From assembly GCA_000717735.1 (NCBI GenBank), contig JOBE01000019.1:1-64000 (forward strand): a stretch of 64,000 bases of DNA. Reading direction: 5' to 3'. This DNA is from Streptomyces griseoluteus. GTDB lineage: Bacteria > Actinomycetota > Actinomycetes > Streptomycetales > Streptomycetaceae. The position numbers were made by a program, and so were the translations under genes. The notes under the pieces were generated by a model. The model made no database searches. It was not told the DNA's origin and worked only from the letters and a program-made list of their open reading frames with translations. The first letter of the stretch is position 1, and every line of letters begins with the position of its first letter. This document shows positions 34,618 through 44,550 of the stretch, in pieces.

Positions 34618-34647
34618 GGGCCCGGTTCCCCCAGGGGAGCCGGGCCC
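34618..34647 (+). terminator. Hairpin terminator after hrdB
   Basis: A 14-bp stem with one G-T pair (gggcccggttcccc against ggggagccgggccc) and a 2-base loop, 44 bases after the stop codon. Confidence 0.85.
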
Positions 34648-34727
34648 TCCGGCTGGGCGCGGGTGCACGGCGCGTTCGCGTGCTGGACGCTGGGTGAACC
34701 GACATCACCGGAGAGTCAGGAGGCTCC

Positions 34728-35546
34728 ATGCGTGGTTCCCTCACCCGAGCATTGACGGGTGCTCTGGGCTTGCTCGCCGCAGCGGCGGGGCAAGCCGTCA
34801 CCGCCGCTCCTGTAGCCGCCGACAGCGTCGTGGTGGGTGGCCGCCCGGCCCAGATCAGGGACGCGCCGTGGGTCGTGGCTCTGTCCAGCCGTGACCGGTT
34901 CGGGGGTACGCGCGCGGGGCAGTTCTGCGGGGGAGTGGTCGTGGCGCCGACCAAGGTGCTCACAGCGGCCCACTGCCTGGGGCGGGAGGTGCTGGGCGGC
35001 GAGCCGTGGGAGGTGCGCGACTTCGTGGTCATCGCGGGCCGCGCCGCACTGCGCGGCCAGGGAGGCCAGGAGGTGCGTATCTCGGACACCTGGGTGAACC
35101 CCGACTACGACCCGACCACCAACTCGGGCGATCTGGCGGTGCTGACGCTGGTGAGCACGCTGCCGCAGTCGTCCGTGATCGGCGTCGCCCGGGAAGGCGA
35201 CGCGGCGCACGCGCCGGGCACGGAGGCGGACGTCTACGGCTGGGGTGACACGACCGGCAACGGGACCTACGCGTCCACGCTGCGGACGGCGCGCGTGCAG
35301 GTACTGCCGGACAGCACGTGCGAGCGGGCCTATCCGGGCGGGTTCGGCGCCCCCTACCGGGGCGACACGATGCTGTGCGCGGGTGACCCGCAGGGTGGCA
35401 AGGACGCGTGCCAGGGCGACAGCGGGGGACCGCTCGTGGCCAAGGGGCTTCTGGTCGGCCTGGTGTCCTGGGGCAGTGGCTGCGGGCAGGCGGAGAACCC
35501 GGGCGTCTACACCCGCGTCTCGGCGGTGCTGCCGGCCCGCTTCTGA
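34728..35546 (+). CDS. Secreted trypsin-like serine protease (S1)
   Basis: A 272-residue secreted S1 protease. A signal peptide (MRGSLTRALTGALGLLAAAA, cleaved near residue 30) is followed by VVVGGRPA, the site that becomes the mature N-terminus. The triad is intact: His in LTAAHC, Asp in NSGDLAVLTL, Ser in GDSGGPLV. KDACQGDSGG places an Asp at the specificity position, so it should cut after Arg or Lys. Three cysteine pairs are likely. ATG 34728 follows AGGAGG. In streptomycetes such proteases belong to the extracellular protease set tied to growth and development. A strong hairpin ends the gene. Confidence 0.93.
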   Translation: MRGSLTRALTGALGLLAAAAGQAVTAAPVAADSVVVGGRPAQIRDAPWVVALSSRDRFGGTRAGQFCGGVVVAPTKVLTAAHCLGREVLGGEPWEVRDFVVIAGRAALRGQGGQEVRISDTWVNPDYDPTTNSGDLAVLTLVSTLPQSSVIGVAREGDAAHAPGTEADVYGWGDTTGNGTYASTLRTARVQVLPDSTCERAYPGGFGAPYRGDTMLCAGDPQGGKDACQGDSGGPLVAKGLLVGLVSWGSGCGQAENPGVYTRVSAVLPARF

Positions 35547-35572
35547 AGCCGCATCGCGCTGCGGATACGAGT

Positions 35573-35616
35573 GCGGGCGGTCACCCCCCCCTTGAAACGC
35601 GGGGGTGACCGCCCGC
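35573..35616. terminator. Bidirectional hairpin terminator
   Basis: A perfect 16-bp stem (gcgggcggtcaccccc pairing with gggggtgaccgcccgc) with a 12-base loop lies between the convergent protease and zinc-ribbon genes. Confidence 0.88.
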
Positions 35617-35661
35617 CGTCCGGTCATTGGCCGGAACTGGGCTCGTCGTGGATGCGAAGCG

Positions 35662-35892
35662 TCAGTGCTCGTCGCCCACCGTGCGCGCCGGCACGTCCGT
35701 CAGCCGGTCCGTCTCATCCTGTATCTCAACGGCGATCTTCTTGAGTTCCGGCTCGAACTTACGTCCGTGGTGGGCGCAGAAGAGCAAGTCACCTCCGCTG
35801 GTCAGGACGACGCGCAGGTACGCCTGGGCGCCGCAGCGGTCGCAGCGGTCAGCGGCCGTCAGGGGGCTCGCAGGGGTCAGAACAGTAGTCAC
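35662..35892 (-). CDS. Small zinc-ribbon-like protein (DUF7455 type)
   Basis: A 76-residue protein conserved in actinobacteria. One metal-binding half is CDRCGAQAYLRV (Cys17, Cys20), the other is LLFCAHHGRKF (Cys39, His41 or His42), forming a likely zinc knuckle. A charged helical C-terminus (EPELKKIAVEIQDETDRL) follows. The function is unknown. GTG 35892 is preceded by GAAGAGG. It is conserved beside hrdB and parE in streptomycetes and faces away from parE across a 434-base gap. Confidence 0.82.
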   Translation of the reverse strand: MTTVLTPASPLTAADRCDRCGAQAYLRVVLTSGGDLLFCAHHGRKFEPELKKIAVEIQDETDRLTDVPARTVGDEH

Positions 35893-36326
35893 GTCGCCTC
35901 TTCTCTAGCTCGACGAGCTGTCGTACCAGGGTCAACATCCAACCAGGCCGAAAACGTTCCCGCTCGTGGCTTTTCCTTGAAACTTCTTCCCAAGGTGGCT
36001 GTCTGCTGCCGGTTGGCGGCGAATGAGCCGTATTGCTTCGCTCTACGGATTTCGCGTTGCTTGTCTTCGGTCGGCCCTCCCGGCGTGGTTGCCGGTTGTT
36101 CATGAGGACGTGCCCGGAGCCTAAATGGTTCATGCCTGGAAGGGAACGTGATGTTCGCGTCACCCCATCGAGGGATCGAACATCCATACGACCCTGGACT
36201 AGCATGAGGAATCGGGGAGGGTGGCGTTACAGCGGCTCTACCAGGCATCGGTACCCTCTGACCGGTGACCGACGCCGGGCCTTACCCCACCGGGCCAGTT
36301 TTCAAATTCAGCGAGGAGCGAACCGC
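35893..36326. other. Divergent region upstream of parE
   Basis: No gene is supported in these 434 bases. They should contain promoters for the zinc-ribbon gene (left) and parE (right). A palindrome gaac-gtgat-gttc lies at 36144-36156, and a -10-like tagcat at 36200-36205; neither is certain. Confidence 0.5.
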
Positions 36327-38444
<2,118 letters not shown>

Positions 38445-38453
38445 GGCGTTCCA

Positions 38454-38486
38454 CCCGTGGGTGGAGCCATCTGCTCCACCCACGGG
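38454..38486 (+). terminator. Hairpin terminator after parE
   Basis: A perfect 13-bp stem (cccgtgggtggag pairing with ctccacccacggg) with a 7-base loop, 9 bases after the stop codon. Confidence 0.88.
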
Positions 38487-38541
38487 CCGATCACACGGCC
38501 CCGGACTCTCCGTAGCATCGAGATGACGGAGGGGGACGGAC

Positions 38542-39759
38542 ATGGGCGAGAAGCGCGACCGGGCGCGTATGACGGGGAGTGGTGCGCCCCAGGAGGGTTC
38601 CTGGGGCTCCTGGCCCTCGAAGGAGGCCCTCACCCGCCTGGGGGTGCCCCGGGGCAGGGTCGTCATCGACTACAGCATGATCATCGCCCTGAGCGTCTGG
38701 GTGCTGGCCGGCTGCTACACCTCGGGGGCGTTCGGCGGGTGGTACGCGGCGCTGCCCCCGCTCGGGTTCGGGCTCTGTGTGGCGGCGGCCCTGGGCTACC
38801 ACCACACGACGCTCGACCACCGGGCGGCGGCGTCGCTCGGGCTGCTCGGCGTGATGTCCCTCTGCGGACTCGGGGCATACGCGGCCGGAGCCCCCACGCC
38901 CGCCACGGTGATGTGGATAGTCGTCTCGATCATGGCGATGGAGCGGCTGCCGCTCCCCGCCGGGCTGGCCACCGTGGCGGTACTCGTCCCGGGGTTCGCG
39001 GAGGCCGACGAGACCGGGATACTCGGGGCCGCCCTGACCACGGCGGCCGTCCTGCTCGCGGGCTACTCGCTCAGGCTGGACGCCCAGGCGCGCGGTGCGG
39101 GGTACCAGCTGCTCGCCCAGGAGCGGCTCGCCCGGGAGGCCGAGGCCGCATCGGCGGCGCTCGCCGAGCGGGCCAGGATCGCCCGGGAGATACACGACGT
39201 GCTCGCCCACAGCCTCTCCGCCCAGATGGTGCACCTGGAGGTCGCGCGGCTCCAGATCGAGGCGGGGGCGGACCGGGCGGAGATCCTCAAGCTCGTGACC
39301 TCGGCCCGCTCCATGGCCAGGGAGGGGCTGGCCGAGACCCGTCACGCGCTGTCGGCGCTGCGCGGTGACATGGTGCCGGTCGAGGACTACCTGAGGGAGC
39401 TGGCGCGGGAGGGCCGCGCCGAGGTCGACGTCACCGGCGAGCGCCGGCACCTGCCCGCCGAGGCCTCCCAGGCGGTGCGGCGGGTCGCGCAGGAAGCTCT
39501 GACGAATGTGCGCAAGCACGCCCCGGGAGCCCGGACGCGAATCCACTTCGCCTACGAGACGGACGGGATCTCCCTGGAGATACGCGACTCAGGGCCGCCT
39601 CTGACGGCCGAGGGCGCCCGGGAGGGGAACGGGCTCGGTTCGTCCGGCGCCGGGTACGGGCTGCTCGGCATGAAGGAACGGGCCGAACTGCTCGGCGGCA
39701 GCCTGAAGGCGGGGCCCGAGGGACAGGGGTTCGCGGTGCGGCTGCGGGTGCCGGCATGA
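38542..39759 (+). CDS. Sensor histidine kinase (HisKA_3, NarL-type pair)
   Basis: A 405-residue membrane kinase. About five or six hydrophobic segments fall between residues 40 and 175, without a large extracellular domain, so the signal is probably sensed in or at the membrane. The HisKA_3 box is ARIAREIHDVLAHSLSAQM with the phosphorylated His near 218. The HATPase part has EALTNVRKHAPGA and YGLLGMKERAELLGG. ATG 38542 follows GGAGGGGG. Its stop overlaps the ATG of the response regulator (ATGA), showing translational coupling. Together they start a block that continues with a sodium symporter, which may be its target. Confidence 0.93.
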   Translation: MGEKRDRARMTGSGAPQEGSWGSWPSKEALTRLGVPRGRVVIDYSMIIALSVWVLAGCYTSGAFGGWYAALPPLGFGLCVAAALGYHHTTLDHRAAASLGLLGVMSLCGLGAYAAGAPTPATVMWIVVSIMAMERLPLPAGLATVAVLVPGFAEADETGILGAALTTAAVLLAGYSLRLDAQARGAGYQLLAQERLAREAEAASAALAERARIAREIHDVLAHSLSAQMVHLEVARLQIEAGADRAEILKLVTSARSMAREGLAETRHALSALRGDMVPVEDYLRELAREGRAEVDVTGERRHLPAEASQAVRRVAQEALTNVRKHAPGARTRIHFAYETDGISLEIRDSGPPLTAEGAREGNGLGSSGAGYGLLGMKERAELLGGSLKAGPEGQGFAVRLRVPA

Positions 39760-40523
39760 GCGACGCCATGAGGGGCGTGAGCGGCAGGCACGAGACCGGT
39801 GGACAGGAGGAGGGTGGTCGAGCGGCTGAGGGCAACCGAGTCGTGCGGGTGGTGGTCGCCGACGACCAGGCCGCGGTGCGGGAGGGGATCGTGATGCTGC
39901 TGGGGCTCCTTCCCGGGGTCGAGGTCGTCGGGGCGGCACGGGACGGGGAGGAGGCGGTGGAGCTCACCGTGGAGCTCGCGCCCGACGTGGTCCTGATGGA
40001 TCTGCGGATGCCCCGGTGCGACGGTGTCGAGGCCACCCGCCGGATCCGCGAGCGGCACCCGGGGACAGAGGTGGTCGTACTGACCACGTACGCCGACGAC
40101 GACTCGCTGTTCCCGGCGCTGCGGGCCGGAGCGCGGGGGTACCTGACCAAGGACGCCGGTGGGGAGGAGATCGTACGGGCCCTACAGGACGTGACCGACG
40201 GGCGAGCGGGGCTGTCACCGTCCGTGCAGCGACGGCTCCTGGAGCAGCTGATGGGGGCGCGGCCGGATGGCACGGAGAGCCTCGGTGCACCCGCCGCAGC
40301 CCAGGCCGACGGCCTCACGGAGCGGGAGACGGAGGTGCTCGTGCTCGTCGCGGACGGTCTCTCCAACCAGGAGATCGCCGGTCGACTGCGGATCTCCACG
40401 GCCACGGTGAAGACGCATATCAACAACCTTTTCGCCAAGACCGGGGTGCGGGACCGCGCGCAGGCCGTGCGGTACGCATATCAGCACGGACTGGTCAGGG
40501 CTCCGGGGAGAAGCGTCACCTGA
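39756..40523 (+). CDS. NarL/LuxR-type response regulator
   Basis: A 255-residue response regulator. The receiver domain (residues about 30-150) has VVVADDQAAVREGI, the phosphorylated Asp in VVLMDLRMPRCDG (near 81), a switch Thr in VVLTTYADD, and Lys in YLTKDAGGEE. The LuxR helix-turn-helix is LTEREtype: LTERETEVLVLVADGLSNQE then STATVKTHINNLFAKT (about 190-240). It overlaps the kinase gene by four bases. The first 28 residues form an unusual Gly/Glu-rich extension, and the internal start GTG 39843 is an alternative. The neighbouring symporter operon begins 96 bases downstream. Confidence 0.93.
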   Translation: MSDAMRGVSGRHETGGQEEGGRAAEGNRVVRVVVADDQAAVREGIVMLLGLLPGVEVVGAARDGEEAVELTVELAPDVVLMDLRMPRCDGVEATRRIRERHPGTEVVVLTTYADDDSLFPALRAGARGYLTKDAGGEEIVRALQDVTDGRAGLSPSVQRRLLEQLMGARPDGTESLGAPAAAQADGLTERETEVLVLVADGLSNQEIAGRLRISTATVKTHINNLFAKTGVRDRAQAVRYAYQHGLVRAPGRSVT

Positions 40524-40534
40524 TGGGGTGAACA

Positions 40535-40568
40535 GAGAGGGGAGAAGAGTCCGGGATCTTCCCGCTCT
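40535..40568 (+). terminator. Possible hairpin after the response regulator gene
   Basis: An imperfect 12-bp stem (agaggggagaaga against tcttcccgctct) lies between the two-component pair and the DUF485/symporter operon. Confidence 0.45.
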
Positions 40569-40619
40569 GTCCATCCTTGGGCACGCGGCCGAAACGGTTC
40601 GCTGACAAGGAGTTGGCCG

Positions 40620-41105
40620 GTGGAGAAGGTGGACGAGCAGGAGGGGCGCGACGCTTCGGCGATGCAGGTCGACGACCCCTGGTACGAGGCGACGGACTCC
40701 GGTCGGGGGGAGCGGGCGGAGGCCGGGGCGACCGGCGACGGCCGTCCCGACGCGGTGGTGCGGCAGCGGGTCCACAGCGCGGCGGACATCTATCTGGAAG
40801 TGCAGCGGAGCCCCGCCTTCCAGGAAGTGCGCAGCCGCTACCGCAGGTTCGTCTTCCCGGCCGCGCTCGCGTTTCTGCTCTGGTACCTGGCCTACGTCGT
40901 GGCGGCCACCGCCGCGCCCGGACTCATGGCCCGGCCGGTCGCCGGAGCCGTGAACGTGGCGATGGTCGCGGGGCTCGGGCAGTTCCTCACCACCTTCCTG
41001 CTGACCTGGGCCTACGCGCGCCACGCGCGACTGCGCAGGGACCGGGCCGCGCTGGAACTGCGCTGGGACACCCAGGAGATGACCCGAGGGGTGGGGCAGC
41101 CATGA
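40620..41105 (+). CDS. DUF485 membrane protein, symporter partner
   Basis: A 161-residue protein with a disordered N-terminus (about 55 residues) and a DUF485 domain with two membrane helices (RYRRFVFPAALAFLLWYLAY and VAMVAGLGQFLTTFLLTWAY). DUF485 genes almost always precede ActP/MctC-type sodium symporters, as here, and the pair is usually needed together. GTG 40620 has AGGAG upstream. Its stop overlaps the symporter ATG (ATGA), so the two are translationally coupled. Its likely role is to aid symporter assembly or function, which is inference from context. Confidence 0.9.
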   Translation: MEKVDEQEGRDASAMQVDDPWYEATDSGRGERAEAGATGDGRPDAVVRQRVHSAADIYLEVQRSPAFQEVRSRYRRFVFPAALAFLLWYLAYVVAATAAPGLMARPVAGAVNVAMVAGLGQFLTTFLLTWAYARHARLRRDRAALELRWDTQEMTRGVGQP

Positions 41106-42694
41106 CGGGAGACCACCAGACCCTGGCGCTGGTCCTGTTCAGCGTCTTCGTCGCCGTCACCCTGGGGATCACCACCTGGGTGAGCCGCAACCGGCGCGGC
41201 TCGGCGGAGGAGTTCTATGCCGGGGGCAGGCTGTTCTCGCCCATGGAGAACGGTTTCGCCATCGCGGGCGACTACATGTCCGCGGCTTCCTTCCTCGGCA
41301 TCTCCGGACTGATCGCGCTCTACGGCTACGACGGCATGCTGTACTCCGTCGGCTTCCTCGTCGCCTGGCTGGTCGTGCTGCTGCTCGTGGCCGAACTGGT
41401 CCGCAACTGCGGCCGGTTCACCCTCGCCGATGTCGTCGCCGCGCGGATGGCCGAGCGCCCCGTGAGGATCGCCGCCGGAACGTCCTCGGTGGCCGTCTCC
41501 GTGCTGTACCTCGTGGCCCAGATGGTCGGCGCCGGAAGCCTGGTCGCGCTGCTCCTCGGGGGCACCAGCGAGGCGGCCCGCTCGTGGACGGTCATCGGTG
41601 TGGGCGCGCTGATGGTGATCTACGTGTCGCTCGGCGGCATGCGGGCCACCACCTGGATCCAGATCGTCAAAGCGGTCCTGCTCATGGCGGGGACGATCGC
41701 GCTCACCGTTCTCGTTCTGCTCCGGTTCCACGGCGACGTGAACGACCTGCTCTCCTCCGCGGCCGAACGCAGCGGCCACGGCCTGGACTTCCTCGCCCCC
41801 GGACTCCGCTACGGCGGGGACTGGACGGCCCGCCTCGACTTCATCAGCCTCGGTGTCGCCCTGGTCCTGGGCACGGCGGGACTGCCCCACATCCTGTCGC
41901 GCTTCTACACCGTGCCGACGGCCCGGGCCGCCCGTCGGTCCGTGGTCTGGTCCATCGGACTCATCGGGAGCTTCTACCTGATGACCATCGTGCTCGGGTT
42001 CGGCGCGGCGGCCCTGATCGGGCCGGACGAGGTCCGCGCGTCCAACGCCTCCGGCAACACCGCGGTGCCGCTGCTCGCCCTCGACCTCGGCGGGGGAGCG
42101 GGCTCCACCGGCGGCACCGTGCTCTTCGCGATCGTCGCCGCCGTCGCCTTCGCGACCATCCTCGCCGTCGTCGCGGGGATCACCCTCGCGTCCTCGGCCT
42201 CGGTCGCCCACGACCTGTACGCCTCGCTGCGCCGCCGGCACGCGAAGCAGTACAGCGAGGTGACCGTGGCCCGGATCGCCGCGGCGGGCATCGGGGCGGT
42301 CGCGATCGGCCTGGGGCTGCTCGCCCGCGACCTCAACGTGGCCTTCCTCGTCGGACTGGCCTTCGCGGTCGCGGCCTCCGCGAACCTGCCGGTGCTGCTC
42401 TACTCGCTGTTCTGGCGGAAGTTCACCACCAGGGGCGCGGTCTGGTCGGTGTACGGGGGCCTGATCCCCGCGGTGCTGCTGGTGCTGGTATCGCCGGTCG
42501 TCTCGGGCAGTCCCGAGGCGCTGTTCCCCGGTGTCGACTTCCACCTCTTTCCGCTGCAGAACCCGGGGGTGGTCTCCATTCCGCTCGGCTTCCTCGCGGG
42601 CTGGTTCGGCACCGTCACCTCGACCGAACCGCCCGACGAGGCGCGGCACGCGGAGGCCGAGGTCAGGGCGCTGACCGGAGCGGGAGCCGTCTGA
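41102..42694 (+). CDS. Sodium:solute symporter, acetate/monocarboxylate type (ActP/MctC-like)
   Basis: A 530-residue SSS-family symporter with about 13 membrane helices. Family marks are AEEFYAGGRLFSPMENGFAI, AGDYMSAASFLGISGLIALY, GTAGLPHILSRFYTVPTAR and VAFATILAVVAGITLASSAS. These match the acetate/pyruvate/propionate carriers. It is coupled to the DUF485 gene, so both should be expressed together. Two-component systems lie on both sides: NarL-type upstream on the same strand, and CitA/CitB-type converging from the right. An IS630 element begins 11 bases after its stop, leaving the gene whole. The specific substrate is not known. Confidence 0.92.
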   Translation: MTGDHQTLALVLFSVFVAVTLGITTWVSRNRRGSAEEFYAGGRLFSPMENGFAIAGDYMSAASFLGISGLIALYGYDGMLYSVGFLVAWLVVLLLVAELVRNCGRFTLADVVAARMAERPVRIAAGTSSVAVSVLYLVAQMVGAGSLVALLLGGTSEAARSWTVIGVGALMVIYVSLGGMRATTWIQIVKAVLLMAGTIALTVLVLLRFHGDVNDLLSSAAERSGHGLDFLAPGLRYGGDWTARLDFISLGVALVLGTAGLPHILSRFYTVPTARAARRSVVWSIGLIGSFYLMTIVLGFGAAALIGPDEVRASNASGNTAVPLLALDLGGGAGSTGGTVLFAIVAAVAFATILAVVAGITLASSASVAHDLYASLRRRHAKQYSEVTVARIAAAGIGAVAIGLGLLARDLNVAFLVGLAFAVAASANLPVLLYSLFWRKFTTRGAVWSVYGGLIPAVLLVLVSPVVSGSPEALFPGVDFHLFPLQNPGVVSIPLGFLAGWFGTVTSTEPPDEARHAEAEVRALTGAGAV

Positions 42695-42702
42695 CGGAGG
42701 AG

Positions 42703-43776
42703 CTAGGGCCTGTCTCTTGGATCAGGCCGGGCTCGAGGATCTCGTCTGCGGTTGGTCCAGACGTAGGGCTTGGGGTCGGTGTTCCAGGCGGCGATCCAGT
42801 TGCGGATGTCCTGCTCCAGGGCCTGGACGGCCTTGTGGACGCCTCGCCGTATCTGTTTGTTCGTCAGCTCGGCGAACCATCGTTCCACCAGGTCGAGCCA
42901 GGACGACCCGGTCGGTGTTGAGTGCAGGTGGAACCGGGGATGCGCCAGCAGCCAGGTCTTGATGGCCGGGGTCTTGTGGGTGGCGTAGTTGTCCAGCACC
43001 AGGTGGACCTCGAGGCCGGCGGGGACTTCCTTGTCGAGCTTGATGAGGAACTTCTTGAACTCCTCGGCCCGGTGGCGCCGGTGCAGGGAGCCGATGACCT
43101 TGCCGGTTGCGACCTCCAGAGCGGCGAACAGAGTGGTGGTGCCGGCACGGACATAGTCATGCGTGACGCGTTGCGGCACTCCGGGCATCATGGGCAGCAC
43201 CGGCTGCGAGCGGTCCAGGGCCTGGATCTGCGACTTCTCGTCCACGCAGAAGACAAGCGCCCGCTCGGGCGGGTCCAGATAGAGGCCGACGACATCGTGG
43301 ACCTTGTCGACGAAGTACGGATCCGTCGACAGCCTGAACGTCTCCGAGCGATGCGGCTGCAGGCCGAAAGCCCGCCAGACCCGGGACACGGTCGACTGCG
43401 ACAGGCCCAGTTCCTTCGCCATCGACCGTGTCGACCAGTGGGTCGCGTTCTTCGGCGCGGACTGCAGCGTCCTGGTGACCAGCGCAGCCACCTGCTCGTC
43501 GGTGACCGACCTGGGACCGCCCGAGCGGGGCATGTCACCCAGGCCGGTGATCCGGTGCGCGACGAACCTCGCCCGCCAGCGGCCCACCGCATGCGCGGTC
43601 GAGCCGAGCCGGGCCGCGACGTCCTTGTTGGAAGCGCCTTCCGCGCAAGCCAGGATGATCCGGCACCTCAAGGCCCACGCCTGCGACGTGGAACGACGCC
43701 GCACCCATCCCTCGAGCGCGGACCGCTCCTCATCGGACAGGATCAACTCGGCCTTCGGCCGCCCAGTACGCGCCAC
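42703..43776 (-). CDS. IS630 transposase, C-terminus frameshifted
   Basis: A 357-residue DDE transposase. The N-terminal DNA-binding part has two helix-turn-helix units (SNKDVAARLGSTAHAVGRW and MAKELGLSQSTVSRVWRAFG). The catalytic triad is intact: Asp179 (FCVDEKSQ), Asp262 (LVLDNYATHK) and Glu298 (LVERWFAELT). The usual C-terminus after PYVWT reads TADEIL in the family; here the frame gives NRRRDPR, and TADEILE appears in another frame, so two bases seem to be lost near 42760. The stop TAG is formed by the target TA at the left end. The catalytic core should be unaffected. Confidence 0.93.
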   Translation of the reverse strand: MARTGRPKAELILSDEERSALEGWVRRRSTSQAWALRCRIILACAEGASNKDVAARLGSTAHAVGRWRARFVAHRITGLGDMPRSGGPRSVTDEQVAALVTRTLQSAPKNATHWSTRSMAKELGLSQSTVSRVWRAFGLQPHRSETFRLSTDPYFVDKVHDVVGLYLDPPERALVFCVDEKSQIQALDRSQPVLPMMPGVPQRVTHDYVRAGTTTLFAALEVATGKVIGSLHRRHRAEEFKKFLIKLDKEVPAGLEVHLVLDNYATHKTPAIKTWLLAHPRFHLHSTPTGSSWLDLVERWFAELTNKQIRRGVHKAVQALEQDIRNWIAAWNTDPKPYVWTNRRRDPRARPDPRDRP

Positions 43777-43846
43777 AGACCAAGCCTACACATCTGAACA
43801 GAATTCCTGACTCAGAAGACTAGGCCCTGATCCGCCGGACAGGCCC
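42706..43846 (-). mobile_element. IS630-family insertion sequence
   Basis: An 1141-bp element with inverted ends: gggcctgtc-N4-ggatcagg at the left and its complement at the right, about 22 bp with a 4-base mismatched core. It is flanked by TA on both sides (42704-42705 and 43847-43848), the target duplication of IS630/Tc1/mariner elements. It carries one transposase gene. It sits between the symporter gene and the CitB-type regulator, exactly in the latter's stop codon, and disrupts no reading frame. The near-intact ends suggest a fairly recent insertion. Confidence 0.92.
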
Positions 43847-44550
43847 TAGACGTCGCCTTGCCGGTCATGCCGCGGTGAGCTCGCCCAGGCGTAGCGGTGT
43901 TCGGGGCGGCCCGTCTCGCCGTACCGGAGCGAGAGACGCACCCGGCCGGTGCGTTCGAGGAGCTTGAGGTAGCGCTGCGCAGTCTGACGGCTGACGCCGG
44001 CCCGCTCGGCGATGTCCTGGGTGGACAGTGGCCCGTCCGCGGCGAGCAGGACCTGCCGGACCAGCTCGGCGGTCGTGGGGGAGTGCCCCTTGGGCAGGTC
44101 GGGGGCGACGGAGCCGGCCGACAGGACCCCGAAGATGCGGTCCACCTCGGCCTGCTCCGCCTCGCCCCCGCTCTCCAGGGTGCTGCGGAGCGTCGCGTAG
44201 GCCTCCAGCTTGGAGCGCAGACCGGCGAAGTTGAACGGCTTGACCAGGTACTGCAGGGCGCCGTGCCGCATCGCCGCCTGTACGGTGGCCACGTCCCGGG
44301 CCGCCGTCACCATGATCACGTCGCACTGGTGGCCGCGCGTGCGGAGCTCCCGTACGGCAGCGAGCCCGTTCTCGTCCGGCAGGTAGTGGTCGAGGAGGAT
44401 CAGGTCCACCGGCCGCTCGTCCAGGGCGGCGAGTGCCTCGGCGGTCGAGTGGGCGGTGGCGACGACCCGGAAGCCGGGGACCTTCGCGACGTAGGCGGCG
44501 TTGATGCGCGCCACCAGCACGTCGTCGTCCACGACGAGCACGTCGATCAT
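43846..44550 (-). CDS. CitB/DcuR-type response regulator
   Basis: A 234-residue response regulator. The receiver (residues 1-120) has DVLVVDDDVLVARINAAYV, the phosphorylated Asp in LILLDHYLPDENG (near 54), Thr in VIMVTAARD and Lys in YLVKPFNFAG. The C-terminal part has STQDIAERAGVSRQTAQRYL, the helix-turn-helix of the CitB family. Regulators of this kind control uptake of di- and tricarboxylates. ATG 44550 overlaps the kinase stop and has GGAGGAGG upstream. The stop codon TAG is at the right edge of the IS630 element: the duplicated TA plus the element's first G restore the original TAG. Confidence 0.93.
   Translation of the reverse strand: MIDVLVVDDDVLVARINAAYVAKVPGFRVVATAHSTAEALAALDERPVDLILLDHYLPDENGLAAVRELRTRGHQCDVIMVTAARDVATVQAAMRHGALQYLVKPFNFAGLRSKLEAYATLRSTLESGGEAEQAEVDRIFGVLSAGSVAPDLPKGHSPTTAELVRQVLLAADGPLSTQDIAERAGVSRQTAQRYLKLLERTGRVRLSLRYGETGRPEHRYAWASSPRHDRQGDV

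Noticed and set aside
36144..36156. gaac-N5-gttc palindrome upstream of parE as a LexA box
   Set aside because: The spacer is five bases instead of four, and the outer C and G of the LexA consensus are not both present.
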